64,000 nucleotides of DNA from Candidatus Micrarchaeaceae archaeon (GCA_027310825.1 DAIDAC010000001.1:132695-196694); one strand, 5' to 3'. Shown: positions 52,090 through 60,276, numbered from the stretch's first letter. Made by a program: numbers and translations. Notes: generated by a model not told the origin, from the sequence alone.

Positions 52090-52151
52090 ATTTCCACCTG
52101 GGTGAAATATTAAAATTAATCAAATAAAGGAAGGGGTTTCCCCCAATCCAA
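52090..52151 (-). promoter_or_regulatory. Intercistronic region with two hairpins
   Basis: Between the two ftsZ genes on the minus strand. A GGGGGAAACCCC hairpin lies near 52130 to 52143. Just before the ATG at 52089, ATTTCAC can pair with GTGGAAAT (one bulged G), hiding the GGTGG Shine-Dalgarno of the downstream ftsZ copy. The fold is predicted by eye only. Confidence 0.45.
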
Positions 52152-53210
52152 TTAAATCATCTCTATTCCAGAGAACGATGACTCCTTGCGCTCTTCTAGC
52201 TTGCCGACAACGCTGGCTCCCTTTACGCCAGTCACTATTGCGACAATCTCGATTTGGTCGTCGTATCCTGGTATTAGCCTTGCACCCCACTTTATGTTTG
52301 CACGGGTGTCCATTCTGTCGGTGATTATTTCACCGGCCTTTATGGCATCGCCGATTGTGAGGCTTGCTCCGCCAGAGATGTGGATGAGTGCGCCATCTGC
52401 GCCTTCCATGTCAACGTCAAGCAGCTTGTTCTTGAGCACGCCTTCGCTTGCAAGGTTTACCTTGTCTGTGCCCTTTCCTGTTCCTACTGCTATGAATCCG
52501 ACTTTTCCTCCGCCCAATATTGATCGGACGTCAGCGAAGTCTATGTTGATCAACGATGGCTGTGTGATTGTCCAGACAAGTCCGCCGATTGCCTTTGCAA
52601 GCACTTCGTCTGCAAGAGCGAATGCGTCGTTCATTGGCAGGTTTGGCACCAGCTTTACAAGTCGGTTGTTGTCGAGGATAATTACAGAGTCGCAGTACTT
52701 TCGCAGCTGCTGTATTCCTTCTTCGGCCTTGACCTTTCTTATTCTTTCGAGGTCGAATGGGTATGTTACCATAGCAACTACGATCGCTCCTTGCTCTTTT
52801 GCGATCTGTGCCGCAACTTTTATCGATCCAGTTCCTGTTCCTCCTCCCATACCAGCGCATAGGAAGACTAGCTGTGATCCGTTGAAAGCGTCTTCAATAA
52901 GTCCGCGGTCGACTTCTGCAGCCTTTGCACCGATCGTTGGATCGCCGCCTGCTCCTAGTCCGCGCGTGATTGTTCTTCCAATCAGCACTTTCTTGATTCG
53001 CTCATCGATTATCTTGAAGTGTTGGGCATCAGTGTTAACTGCTACGAACTCGGTGCCTTTTACACCAGCCTTCAGAAGCCTGTTTACAATGTTGTTTCCT
53101 GCTCCGCCGAATCCCGCTGTTACTATCTTTATTTGTGTCGAGCTGAATTCATCATCAGCTACGTTGCTCTTTGTAGGTTGTCCCAGAATCTCGTTTACGA
53201 GGTCGCTCAT
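52152..53210 (-). CDS. ftsZ1: Cell division GTPase FtsZ (first copy, FtsZ1-like)
   Basis: 352 residues with a 25-residue N-terminal extension, GFGGAGNNIVNR near residue 33, NTDAQHF near 59, the canonical GMGGGTGTGSIKVAAQ near 119 and NIDFADVR near 221. The C-terminal tail ends EERKESSFSGIEMI, a likely partner-binding peptide. GTGAT lies three bases before ATG 53210. A minus-strand TATA box (GATTTATAAAC) lies about 55 bases upstream, giving a short leader. Confidence 0.93.
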   Translation of the reverse strand: MSDLVNEILGQPTKSNVADDEFSSTQIKIVTAGFGGAGNNIVNRLLKAGVKGTEFVAVNTDAQHFKIIDERIKKVLIGRTITRGLGAGGDPTIGAKAAEVDRGLIEDAFNGSQLVFLCAGMGGGTGTGSIKVAAQIAKEQGAIVVAMVTYPFDLERIRKVKAEEGIQQLRKYCDSVIILDNNRLVKLVPNLPMNDAFALADEVLAKAIGGLVWTITQPSLINIDFADVRSILGGGKVGFIAVGTGKGTDKVNLASEGVLKNKLLDVDMEGADGALIHISGGASLTIGDAIKAGEIITDRMDTRANIKWGARLIPGYDDQIEIVAIVTGVKGASVVGKLEERKESSFSGIEMI

Positions 53211-53416
53211 ACTATCACTTTGGTCGCAAAGTATATGTTGAATAATATCTGATAACGTTTATAAATCCATCGTTAAAAGCGAGAATTGAAAAAGTAGCAT
53301 GGAGCCTTTGGAACTTTAGTTTACTTTACTACAAGAAGCGCAAGAATTTGGCTCATGCTTTACGCTGATATATGATATATGATGCAGATAAACGCAGAAT
53401 TTCCACTGTTTCTGGC

Positions 53417-54055
53417 TTACTTTCTTGCGATTGTGTAGTTCGCGATCCTTGTTCCGCTCTGGCCGAGAAGCACGTATTCGCTGTAGGTCGCCTGCGTTGC
53501 CGTGAAGTTGACAAGCCATATGTTGCTGTATGACATGTTGAGCGGAGTCGCAGATGCTGTGAGGTTCGCGTAGAAGCTTGCCGATGCTGTTACGCTGTTG
53601 TACCCGTAAACAGAGACGTAGTGCTGCACCCATGAAGAGGTGTTGTAGGCTCCCACTACTGCTATGTCTGGAGAGCTTATCACATAATACGGAGCGGTCG
53701 CAAGCCCGTAGATGACGCATCCTCTAGTGTAAAGGTTGTCTGTGCTCGGTACGAATCCAGTAGCCGGGTAATCGTAAGCCTCTATGAAAAGGGTAGGGCA
53801 TGGCCTTGTCGCATTGTATACCACCGCAAGGGTAATGCTCCAGCTATTGGGCGCTACCGAAGACGGCGATGCGTTGACTATCGTGATAGTCGCGTTGGGG
53901 TTCTGCAGCTTGACGTCGTTGTAGACGAGCGATTCCGCCTGTGTCTTTGTCACAGGGCCCTGCTGAGAAGCGGAATGGGTGAACAGAAGGAAGCCGGCAG
54001 CCGCTACAGCCACTATGACAACGAGCAGAACTCCGACTCTGGCTATAAGCTCCAT
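53417..54055 (-). CDS. Signal-anchored extracytoplasmic protein, unknown function
   Basis: 212 residues. N-terminal membrane helix (RVGVLLVVIVAVAAAGFLLF), then an external domain rich in N-glycosylation sequons (NAT, NAS, NTS, NLT, NMS, NFT, NYT) and with two cysteines (RPCPTL, RGCVIY) that may form a disulfide. I recognise no family. It stands alone between the ftsZ genes and a divergent DMT transporter. Confidence 0.7.
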   Translation of the reverse strand: MELIARVGVLLVVIVAVAAAGFLLFTHSASQQGPVTKTQAESLVYNDVKLQNPNATITIVNASPSSVAPNSWSITLAVVYNATRPCPTLFIEAYDYPATGFVPSTDNLYTRGCVIYGLATAPYYVISSPDIAVVGAYNTSSWVQHYVSVYGYNSVTASASFYANLTASATPLNMSYSNIWLVNFTATQATYSEYVLLGQSGTRIANYTIARK

Positions 54056-54197
54056 GGATTGATATTAATACTGCACATCTAAAAACATTGCTCATTTTAC
54101 CCTCTTCAAAAGTCCGAAACTTACTTTCTGCTTTTTTGCGTTTTAGCAAAGGCTTTAAATACCCAAAGAGAAGTGCTATTGTGGGGAAAGCGAAAAC

Positions 54198-55472
54198 ATG
54201 ATAACAATAAAAACGAAGGGATACGCGATCCTCGCAGTCGCCCTGCTGCTCGCATCTAGCATGCCTGTGGCATTCAAGCTCGGGAGCGCTGTTCCTACGA
54301 TGACATTGCTGTTCTACATGTCGCTAGTCGGAACGCTGACTTCGTATGCGATAATGCGCTTCACTGGAAACACGGAAAACGTAAAGACAATACTGAAGGA
54401 CAGGAGGCAGCTCATCGCGCTGCTCGTTACCGGGCTTTTCGTCTTCACGTTCGAGCCGTTGGGGCTTGCCTACTCCGCGCACTACATAAGCGCAGACCTG
54501 GTCGCGGTAGTGTTTAGGACATGGCCAATCTTCCTGATACTTTTCGCGCCGCTCGTAATAAAAGAAAGGATAACAAAATGGGACGTTGCCGGAGTAGTGA
54601 TTGGATTCCTTGGCCTTTTTGTGACGCTGGTCGGAGGAACTGCGATCAGCATACCGCTAGCTGCGCTTCCATTCGTTGGGCTTGTTGTGGCAGTGGCGAT
54701 AAGCGAGGCAGTATCGTCTGCGGTTTCGAAGAGGTACAACTACGAGCTCACAAGCTCTGTTTTCATCTACAATGTTCTGTCGTTGATTTTCTTTGCGCCG
54801 ATCGCGCTTGCTACAGGAGCGCCGCTTCTGTCGCTCAGCACCAACGCAGTGATCGCAATACTTTTCTTGGGTGTGTTCACACAAGCCGCGTTCGCGATTC
54901 TGTTCTATGAAGCCCTGAGGCTTGTCAAGACTGCGCGCGCAAGCGTTTCGTTCATAATGGCATCGTTCATAACAATGCTGCTCAGCTATCTTGTGCTCGG
55001 AGAGGCGATCCAGCCATACTACATAGTAATAGCCGTTGCTGTGGTCGCCGGAGTCCTTGTGCAGAAGTTCGCTCCGAGGGAAGCCGGCAACTTCGTGGTC
55101 TCGAAAAAAAGGCACATGCATCCGAGACCGCTCTACGACGTGACAAGCGCATTTGTCGACACCAAGCATCCGGTGATATACAACACGATGAGAGGAAACG
55201 GGCGTGTGCTTGCATTCTATGTAGAACCGCAGGACGCAGGCTCTGTTACGAAAGAGAAGATCAACAGCATGAGTGGAGACGACTGCGTTCTTTTCACCGA
55301 CAAGCATCACGACATCGCGTCAAAGCCTGAGCTCGAGTTCATAAGAGAGATAACAGGCTGTAGCAAAGAGCATCTTCTCGTCATGGGCAGCGGAGACCCG
55401 GACAAAGTTATCGATAAATTCTCTGCGGTAGGGACGTTGATAAAGAGAAATGACGAAGCGGGAATTGCCTAG
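54198..55472 (+). CDS. EamA/DMT-family transporter with soluble C-terminal domain
   Basis: 424 residues. Ten membrane helices make the EamA permease (about 1-290; PTMTLLFYMSLVGTLTSY, FEPLGLAYSAHY, ILFLGVFTQAAFAILFYEALR). Unlike plain DMT transporters (280-310 residues), a further 130-residue cytoplasmic domain follows (PLYDVTSAFVDTKHPV, VLAFYVEPQDAGS, HLLVMGSGDPDKVIDKF), perhaps a sensor. A TATA-like CTTTAAATACC (54150-54160) precedes ATG 54198. Its stop overlaps the convergent regulator by 4 bases. Confidence 0.83.
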   Translation: MITIKTKGYAILAVALLLASSMPVAFKLGSAVPTMTLLFYMSLVGTLTSYAIMRFTGNTENVKTILKDRRQLIALLVTGLFVFTFEPLGLAYSAHYISADLVAVVFRTWPIFLILFAPLVIKERITKWDVAGVVIGFLGLFVTLVGGTAISIPLAALPFVGLVVAVAISEAVSSAVSKRYNYELTSSVFIYNVLSLIFFAPIALATGAPLLSLSTNAVIAILFLGVFTQAAFAILFYEALRLVKTARASVSFIMASFITMLLSYLVLGEAIQPYYIVIAVAVVAGVLVQKFAPREAGNFVVSKKRHMHPRPLYDVTSAFVDTKHPVIYNTMRGNGRVLAFYVEPQDAGSVTKEKINSMSGDDCVLFTDKHHDIASKPELEFIREITGCSKEHLLVMGSGDPDKVIDKFSAVGTLIKRNDEAGIA

Positions 55473-56512
55473 TGTTGCTGCTCCTCTTTTCCGGTGTAGT
55501 TCTGACCTAGCGCCCATTCTGTAGTCCTGTACCACTGCCTTAGGTTTATGCTCCTTATCGGAAGATAGCCCTTTAGCGGTCTGTCGACGATTCCTGAGAT
55601 TATCGTTGGCGTGTCTTTGCTGAATATGCTGGCGTGAGCCTTCACCTGGGCTTCTGCTTCAGCAGTAGAAGGTGCACTGCCCCATGCAAAGTCCTGCTCT
55701 CCTCCGCTCACCGATGTTACCATCTGGTATTCGTTGAACAATGGAAGCTGGTCCTCTTTCTTGAAGTAGACAAGCTTTCTCTTGTTGAGTATCCTTTGCA
55801 CGTGCCCTTCTCGATAGACGTATCGCATGAACATCAATACGTTCACGCATTGCGGTGGCTTGAGCAGTATAGTTGTGAACTGCCGTATTATTTTCATCTT
55901 TGTAAGCTTCTGTAGGTAATAGCGGGCGAGGTCTTCCTTTAGCCCTATGTGCTTTGCAAGGTCTCGGATCGTCTGCCGTGAATCCTCGTTGAGCGACAGC
56001 AGTATTCTTTTGTATATTTCTGGAATCTTCGCCTGCTTTATCGCCCATTCGTTGAGGGGAATAAAGCCATGGTGCACTATGTCTATGTCGGATTTGTTTA
56101 CGTCCACTCCGTATTTCGATAGATCAAGAGAGAACGACAGGTTCCACTTCGCGAATTCCTCTTCGTTGCCGGAGAGCGCGAACACCACAAGGTCGAAGTC
56201 GCTGCCTTTCTTCATCTTTATTGCCAATTGTACGAACCCGCTCTTTGCTAGAAATTCGGTTAGCGTTGCGTCGTCTGGCTTCTTTATCTTGAATGTTACA
56301 TGGTAGACATTCAGTTCTCTGAACCCAAGCTCTTCGTAGTCTATGTTTAGCGTGTAGCGCAGGCCAAGCTCTTCTTCAAGTTTCTTGATGTGCCTGCTGA
56401 TAACGTAAGATGGAACCTCAAGCCGCCTCTGGAGTTCGCTGAGGCTTACCCTCGAGTCTGTGCACAGCTCGCGAAGGACCTTTCTTGACAACAATCCAAT
56501 TTCGGAAGCCAT
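55469..56512 (-). CDS. Large Lrp-like regulator with two winged-helix domains
   Basis: 347 residues. One winged helix at about 8-55 (LSELQRRLEVPSYVISRHIKKLEEELG), a RAM-like sheet, then a second winged helix at about 170-215 (RQTIRDLAKHIGLKEDLARYYLQKLTKMKI) and another alpha/beta domain. This doubled arrangement is known in some archaeal Lrp/AsnC-like and AsnC-duplicated regulators. Its target is unknown. The gene is convergent with the tailed DMT transporter, 4-base overlap. Confidence 0.75.
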   Translation of the reverse strand: MASEIGLLSRKVLRELCTDSRVSLSELQRRLEVPSYVISRHIKKLEEELGLRYTLNIDYEELGFRELNVYHVTFKIKKPDDATLTEFLAKSGFVQLAIKMKKGSDFDLVVFALSGNEEEFAKWNLSFSLDLSKYGVDVNKSDIDIVHHGFIPLNEWAIKQAKIPEIYKRILLSLNEDSRQTIRDLAKHIGLKEDLARYYLQKLTKMKIIRQFTTILLKPPQCVNVLMFMRYVYREGHVQRILNKRKLVYFKKEDQLPLFNEYQMVTSVSGGEQDFAWGSAPSTAEAEAQVKAHASIFSKDTPTIISGIVDRPLKGYLPIRSINLRQWYRTTEWALGQNYTGKEEQQH

Positions 56513-56710
56513 TGCAGCGCCTTTTTCCTATTTAGTTTCCTAAGGCACGCTTAAAAAGGTTTGGGATTTTGGTGCAGTATCATCACGGGAGATTTGGCAG
56601 GTTTTACTGGATAGGTCTTTACACTAACATATACTAAAGTATAAATAGTTATATCGTAATAACTATTGCTTATTCTAATGTTTCTGAAAAGCAGGAATGG
56701 CAGGCCCGTT

Positions 56711-56797
56711 GGTGGCGTAAAGCGTAATTGGCACCGCACTCGCTTCAGAAGCGAGGATCCTCCCAGGATTTTGTGGGTTCGAGTCCCACCGCCACCG
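56711..56797 (+). tRNA. tRNA-Leu (anticodon CAG), atypical
   Basis: Class II tRNA of 87 bases: acceptor GGTGGCG/CGCCACC, D arm GCG/CGC, anticodon stem CTCGC/GCGAG with loop TTCAGAA (CAG at 56745-56747), long variable arm ATCCT-CCC-AGGAT, T arm GTGGG-TTCGAGT-CCCAC, no CCA and no intron. Two oddities: four bases instead of two between acceptor and D stem, and G rather than A as discriminator. CTG codons in the window fall on conserved leucines, so Leu is the expected identity. Confidence 0.82.
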
Positions 56798-56840
56798 GGT
56801 TAACTGCCAAGAATATTATGATGAATAAGATATATATGCA

Positions 56841-57740
56841 TTATGTCTTCTTCGACAGATAGATGATCAGCGCCTTGTTCAGAAGCAGTTTGTTCTTCGC
56901 CTGTTCCCACGCAACGCTCTGTTTTCCGTCGAGAACTTCTCCAGTTATCTCTTCTCCTCGGTGTGCGGGCAGGCAGTGCATCACAATCGCGTCTTTGTTC
57001 GCAAGCTCCAGCATCTTGTTGTTGACCTGGTAAGGAGCGAACAGCTTTTTCCTTTTATCCGCGTCGGCTTCCTGACCCATGCTGACGAACGTGTCCGTGT
57101 AGATTACGTCTGCGTCATCTAGAGCGTCTGCGATATCTGAGGTGATTACAACTTTTGCGTATTCTCTTGCTTTTGTGACGAACTTCGAATTTGGTGTGTA
57201 TCCCTTCGGTCCGAGCAGAAAGACATCCATCCCGAACTTTGCTGCGGTGAGCATAAGCGAATTCGCCGTGTTGCTGGCGATGTCGCCCACAAAAACCAGC
57301 TTTGTGCCCTTCAGATTTTTCTTGTACGTTCTTATAGTATAGACGTCGGCGAGAGCCTGCGTCGGGTGTTCGGTGTCTGTGAGCGCGTTTATCACCGGAA
57401 CCTTTGAGTTGTTTGCGATTTCCTCCAGGTCTGATTGCCTGAAAAGCCGCGCTGCGATGAAATCGCAGTAGCTGCCAAGGATTTTTGCAGTGTCTGCAAA
57501 GGTTTCCCCTCTGGAGAACTGCGTTGTGGACATGTCCAGATAAATCGCATTGCCCCCGAGCTGGATCATCGCTACTTCGAATGAAAGCCTTGTGCGCGTA
57601 GATGGTTTTTGAAAAATGAGCGCCATAGTCGCGTGCTCTTTTATCCCGAGCTCTTGCTTTCCTGAGTTGAGCTGGTCGGCTATCTTGAATATTTCGTTGA
57701 TTGAGTCCTTTGAAAGGTCGTCGGAGCTGAGGAGGTTCAT
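56841..57740 (-). CDS. argF: Ornithine carbamoyltransferase
   Basis: Joins carbamoyl phosphate to ornithine to give citrulline in arginine synthesis (or runs backward in arginine breakdown). 299 residues, with carbamoyl-phosphate site STRTRLSFEVA near residue 46, HPTQALADVYT near 125, TDTFVSMGQE near 216 and the ornithine-binding HCLPAHRGEEI near 256. No other arginine gene is in the window, so anabolic or catabolic direction is open. Confidence 0.94.
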   Translation of the reverse strand: MNLLSSDDLSKDSINEIFKIADQLNSGKQELGIKEHATMALIFQKPSTRTRLSFEVAMIQLGGNAIYLDMSTTQFSRGETFADTAKILGSYCDFIAARLFRQSDLEEIANNSKVPVINALTDTEHPTQALADVYTIRTYKKNLKGTKLVFVGDIASNTANSLMLTAAKFGMDVFLLGPKGYTPNSKFVTKAREYAKVVITSDIADALDDADVIYTDTFVSMGQEADADKRKKLFAPYQVNNKMLELANKDAIVMHCLPAHRGEEITGEVLDGKQSVAWEQAKNKLLLNKALIIYLSKKT

Positions 57741-57782
57741 TGAATCAAGGTTTATTGTACAACAAGCTATAAAAGTGGTTTG

Positions 57783-58661
57783 CTAAGGCGCAGTGTAGCC
57801 AGTGGTCGTCAGCCACGAACTCGAGAAAGTTACACCGGCAACAACTTGTCCGTTATTGTTGTTCCCGGAGTAGTCGTTGGCGTTGCCGTTGAGCGGCCAC
57901 CAGCCGACCAGGTTCTGTGGGCGGACCGGTGCGCCGCCGATGCCCCCAAGATAAATTGCATTTACTTCCTGTTGTGATAAAGAGGTATTGTAGATCTGGA
58001 GGTTTGCAATGTAACCAGGCCAACTGGCTGCGCCTCCGCCCCCAATCCACATAGGGTTGCTGCTGCCAGTTATAATGCCAGAGGGGACGCCCGTTATGGT
58101 CCCTTCGAGGACGCCATTTTTATAAATTGAGACGGTTCCGGCGCTTCCGCTATAAATACCTATGATATTAAGCCAAGTATTGGCAGGAGTAGCACCAACG
58201 TTAACGACAACCTGCCTACTGCCTATTGAATTCACTACTTCAAAACCGTTGGGATTACCTGTAATCCAATCTGCATACATGTCGTAGGCTCCGGCGGAGC
58301 AGCAATCCGAAAACCCTTGTATTGCTCTATACTGATTAGTGAAAACCGTAGTCAGATAAATCCATACGCTGACGGTGACTGCGTTGGGATTCGAGAATAG
58401 AGACGAGCTATCAGGGACGCTTATGTAGCTGTTCTGTCCATTGAATTGTCCGACAAACTCCGGCAGCTGCCCGTTACATTCCCCAACCAAGGACGAACCG
58501 ACTGTACTTTTCTGCACCTGGCATGAACCTGCCGTTGCGTGGCTGCCCAGATTTCCTCCAGAGAAAACTCCAAGCTGAAAAAGTGCCGCTAGAACCACCG
58601 CAATGATCAGAATGGCCCATCCATATGTCATCAAATATTCCATTGCAGACTGGGATCGCAT
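57783..58661 (-). CDS. Prepilin-like protein with LamG domain (second copy)
   Basis: 292 residues. Class III signal MRSQSAMEYLMTYGW and hydrophobic helix as in the 42.4-kb copy, the same CQV...GEC pair, a LamG domain (AVTVSVWIYLTT, GTVSIYKNGVLEGTI, IANLQIYNTSLSQQEV) and a C-terminal cap almost identical to the other copy (GIGGAPVRPQNLVGWWPLNG, DYSGNNNNG). The middle differs strongly while the two ends are conserved, as in a family of interchangeable binding surfaces. Confidence 0.85.
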   Translation of the reverse strand: MRSQSAMEYLMTYGWAILIIAVVLAALFQLGVFSGGNLGSHATAGSCQVQKSTVGSSLVGECNGQLPEFVGQFNGQNSYISVPDSSSLFSNPNAVTVSVWIYLTTVFTNQYRAIQGFSDCCSAGAYDMYADWITGNPNGFEVVNSIGSRQVVVNVGATPANTWLNIIGIYSGSAGTVSIYKNGVLEGTITGVPSGIITGSSNPMWIGGGGAASWPGYIANLQIYNTSLSQQEVNAIYLGGIGGAPVRPQNLVGWWPLNGNANDYSGNNNNGQVVAGVTFSSSWLTTTGYTAP

Positions 58662-58698
58662 GGATTAGTATATGAAAAAGACTTAAAAATAGTATGCA

Positions 58699-59160
58699 TC
58701 AGCCAAAGATAGAGCCGAATCCTGCGTTCGCTTTGCTTTCCTCCTCTTCTTTCATCGCTATGAATTTGTCCTCTATTTCCTTCGGAGCTCTCTTTACTGT
58801 CGTGAACTCCTTCTTGAACTTCTGCTCTGCGAGATCAAGGAATTCGTCGGTTGCCCTTACTAGAAGGTAGCTCTTTCCGTTGTTCTGGTCGAGCGCTGCG
58901 CCGTCCCGCATCTCGCAGTCCTGGCGCGCGAATATGACATTCATCATAGGGTCTTCGCGCAGCTTCTTCGATGCCTCGCTCGCCTTCTTCTCCAGCTCTG
59001 CTATCTCCTTCTGCTTCTCCGGGGGAAGCTTCGCCCGCTCTTTGTCATCTATGTCCGGGAGCTTAGGGATAAGATTAGGATCAAGATACGGATCGTATGT
59101 AAGAAGCTTCTTCAGCTTCTGCGCCTCTGATTGATCGACTTCGTATACGCGTGCTGACAT
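58699..59160 (-). CDS. Hypothetical protein, 153 residues, in rps8e operon
   Basis: No family recognised. N-terminal half is helical and charged (SEAQKLKKLL, KERAKLPPEKQKEIAELEKKASEASKKL); the C-terminal half has ARQDCEMRDGAALDQNNGKSYLLVRATDEF as a compact conserved-looking core and a flexible tail ending GFGSIFG. GTGAT lies three bases before ATG 59160, and it follows the DUF5678 gene by 4 bases, so it is translated in the ribosomal-protein operon. Confidence 0.65.
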   Translation of the reverse strand: MSARVYEVDQSEAQKLKKLLTYDPYLDPNLIPKLPDIDDKERAKLPPEKQKEIAELEKKASEASKKLREDPMMNVIFARQDCEMRDGAALDQNNGKSYLLVRATDEFLDLAEQKFKKEFTTVKRAPKEIEDKFIAMKEEEESKANAGFGSIFG

Positions 59161-59164
59161 AATA

Positions 59165-59416
59165 TCACTTTTGTGCCCGGCTTGCCGGAGGCATCTTTAC
59201 TATCAATGTTTCCTTCGGATCGATTCCGGATTCTCTTAGCGTTCGGAGCAGAACTGCAGCGCGTGTGTTGTGCCCGACTACGCGTCCGTCTTTTATTGCA
59301 ATATGCTCTCCCAAGAATTCGCTTCTGAGGCGTGACCGGTTTTGCTCAAGCCAGTCGCTGTCTCCACCAGATCCGCAAAATATTGTCTTTCCTTCCGTGG
59401 ACGTGGGTGCTGACAT
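59165..59416 (-). CDS. DUF5678-like small protein
   Basis: 83 residues. The core LGEHIAIKDGRVVGHNTRAAVLLRTLRESGIDPKETLIVKMPP matches the pattern of DUF5678 proteins found near toxin genes or in archaeal operons; function is unknown. I chose ATG 59416 with GGTGG upstream rather than the TTG at 59431. It is co-transcribed with rps8e. Confidence 0.65.
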   Translation of the reverse strand: MSAPTSTEGKTIFCGSGGDSDWLEQNRSRLRSEFLGEHIAIKDGRVVGHNTRAAVLLRTLRESGIDPKETLIVKMPPASRAQK

Positions 59417-59432
59417 AGAAAGCGCCACCAAA

Positions 59433-59843
59433 TCAACCTTCGATGAGCTTTGCGTTGACTGAACCCTCTCGCCCTGGCCTGTTTGTCACAACAGCCTTTC
59501 CGAGATCGGTGTTGATTACCGTACCCCTTGTAATTATGTTTTGCCTGGCGAAGTTTCTGTTGTCGCGAGACTCCATGACACCCTTGATTCTTACCTTCTT
59601 GAAACCCTGCTTTGTCTGCAGGTTTGCGAATGCTGCCTGCTTTAGCGTCGATGTTTCTGCGCCTCCGCGTCGCCTTGTAGGCTTGGCCACGTTTGTTTCC
59701 TGCTTCGCAGCGGCAAGCTTTGTTGCAGAGAAATAGTTTCCGAGCTCTGCCCTTCGCTTGTCGCGGAACTTGAGCTTGCGCTTCCCGTTGCCGAACTTCT
59801 TTGTCTTTGACTTTGAATGGAGTTGCATTCCGAATTGGCTCAT
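59433..59843 (-). CDS. rps8e: Ribosomal protein S8e
   Basis: 136 residues, the archaeal size. N-terminal basic part with KFRDKRRAELGN, central RRRGGAETSTLKQAAFANL, and C-terminal NFARQNIITRGTVINTDLGKAVVTNRPG split here, typical of S8e. GTGAT lies three bases before ATG 59843. First gene of a three-gene operon. Confidence 0.92.
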   Translation of the reverse strand: MSQFGMQLHSKSKTKKFGNGKRKLKFRDKRRAELGNYFSATKLAAAKQETNVAKPTRRRGGAETSTLKQAAFANLQTKQGFKKVRIKGVMESRDNRNFARQNIITRGTVINTDLGKAVVTNRPGREGSVNAKLIEG

Positions 59844-59921
59844 TGTATCACTGACTTTCTACGTAAAAAAGACGTAAAACTTAGGTTACTATATAGAATA
59901 TTTGCGCTTTTATAGGTTTCG

Positions 59922-60230
59922 CTATAGGCTGTTGAATGCGTCGTTGAATGCAGCCATTGCCACATCGATAATTGGCATGTTGTCGGGCCTTGTTAGCGTC
60001 ATTTCCGGGAAATCTGCGCTCGATATCTCTTCGTGCTTCGGAGCCAACTCCCTCAATACATCTCTCAGTGCCTCTGCTTTCGGGTTGTGGGTCTTCTCCG
60101 CACTCCGCTCTGCCCTCCTAAGCGCAGCTGCGGCTTCTTCCGGAGTCCTTATGCGCAGCCATAGCTTTGCGCCGACTTCCAGTCTTTCCCTCTCGTCCTT
60201 TGTCAGCGGTGCAGAATTTCTTCTTGCCAT
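59922..60230 (-). CDS. Hypothetical protein, 102 residues
   Basis: No family recognised. Highly helical and charged, with LTKDERERLEVGAKLWLRIRTPEEAAAALRRAERS in the first half (written here as one helix pair) and a hydrophobic C-terminus IIDVAMAAFNDAFNSL. Its promoter box TATAAATATCTG (minus strand, 60256-60267) is identical to that of the next upstream gene. Leader of only a few bases. Confidence 0.58.
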   Translation of the reverse strand: MARRNSAPLTKDERERLEVGAKLWLRIRTPEEAAAALRRAERSAEKTHNPKAEALRDVLRELAPKHEEISSADFPEMTLTRPDNMPIIDVAMAAFNDAFNSL

Positions 60231-60255
60231 GAAAACCAGAATAGTGTATAGATTG

Positions 60256-60267
60256 CAGATATTTATA
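60256..60267 (-). promoter_or_regulatory. TATA box TATAAATATCTG of the 102-residue gene
   Basis: Lies 26-37 bases before the ATG at 60230. The same 12 bases occur before the neighbouring gene at 60696-60707 at the same distance. Confidence 0.55.
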
Positions 60268-60276
60268 GCTTATGAA

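Noticed and set aside
52186-53241. 351-codon open frame on the plus strand
   Set aside because: It is antisense to ftsZ1, which has full domain evidence; the translation is Ser/Pro/Ile-rich without any motif.
53360-53400. TGATATATGATATATGATG as a regulatory repeat
   Set aside because: It is a short AT-rich run in an intergenic gap with no symmetry or spacing that ties it to a start.
56711-56797. Reassignment of CTG to serine suggested by the CAG tRNA with G73
   Set aside because: CTG codons lie at conserved Leu positions (AsnRS HLWLRS and WHLEPE) and in membrane helices (AtpK C-terminus), so CTG reads as Leu.
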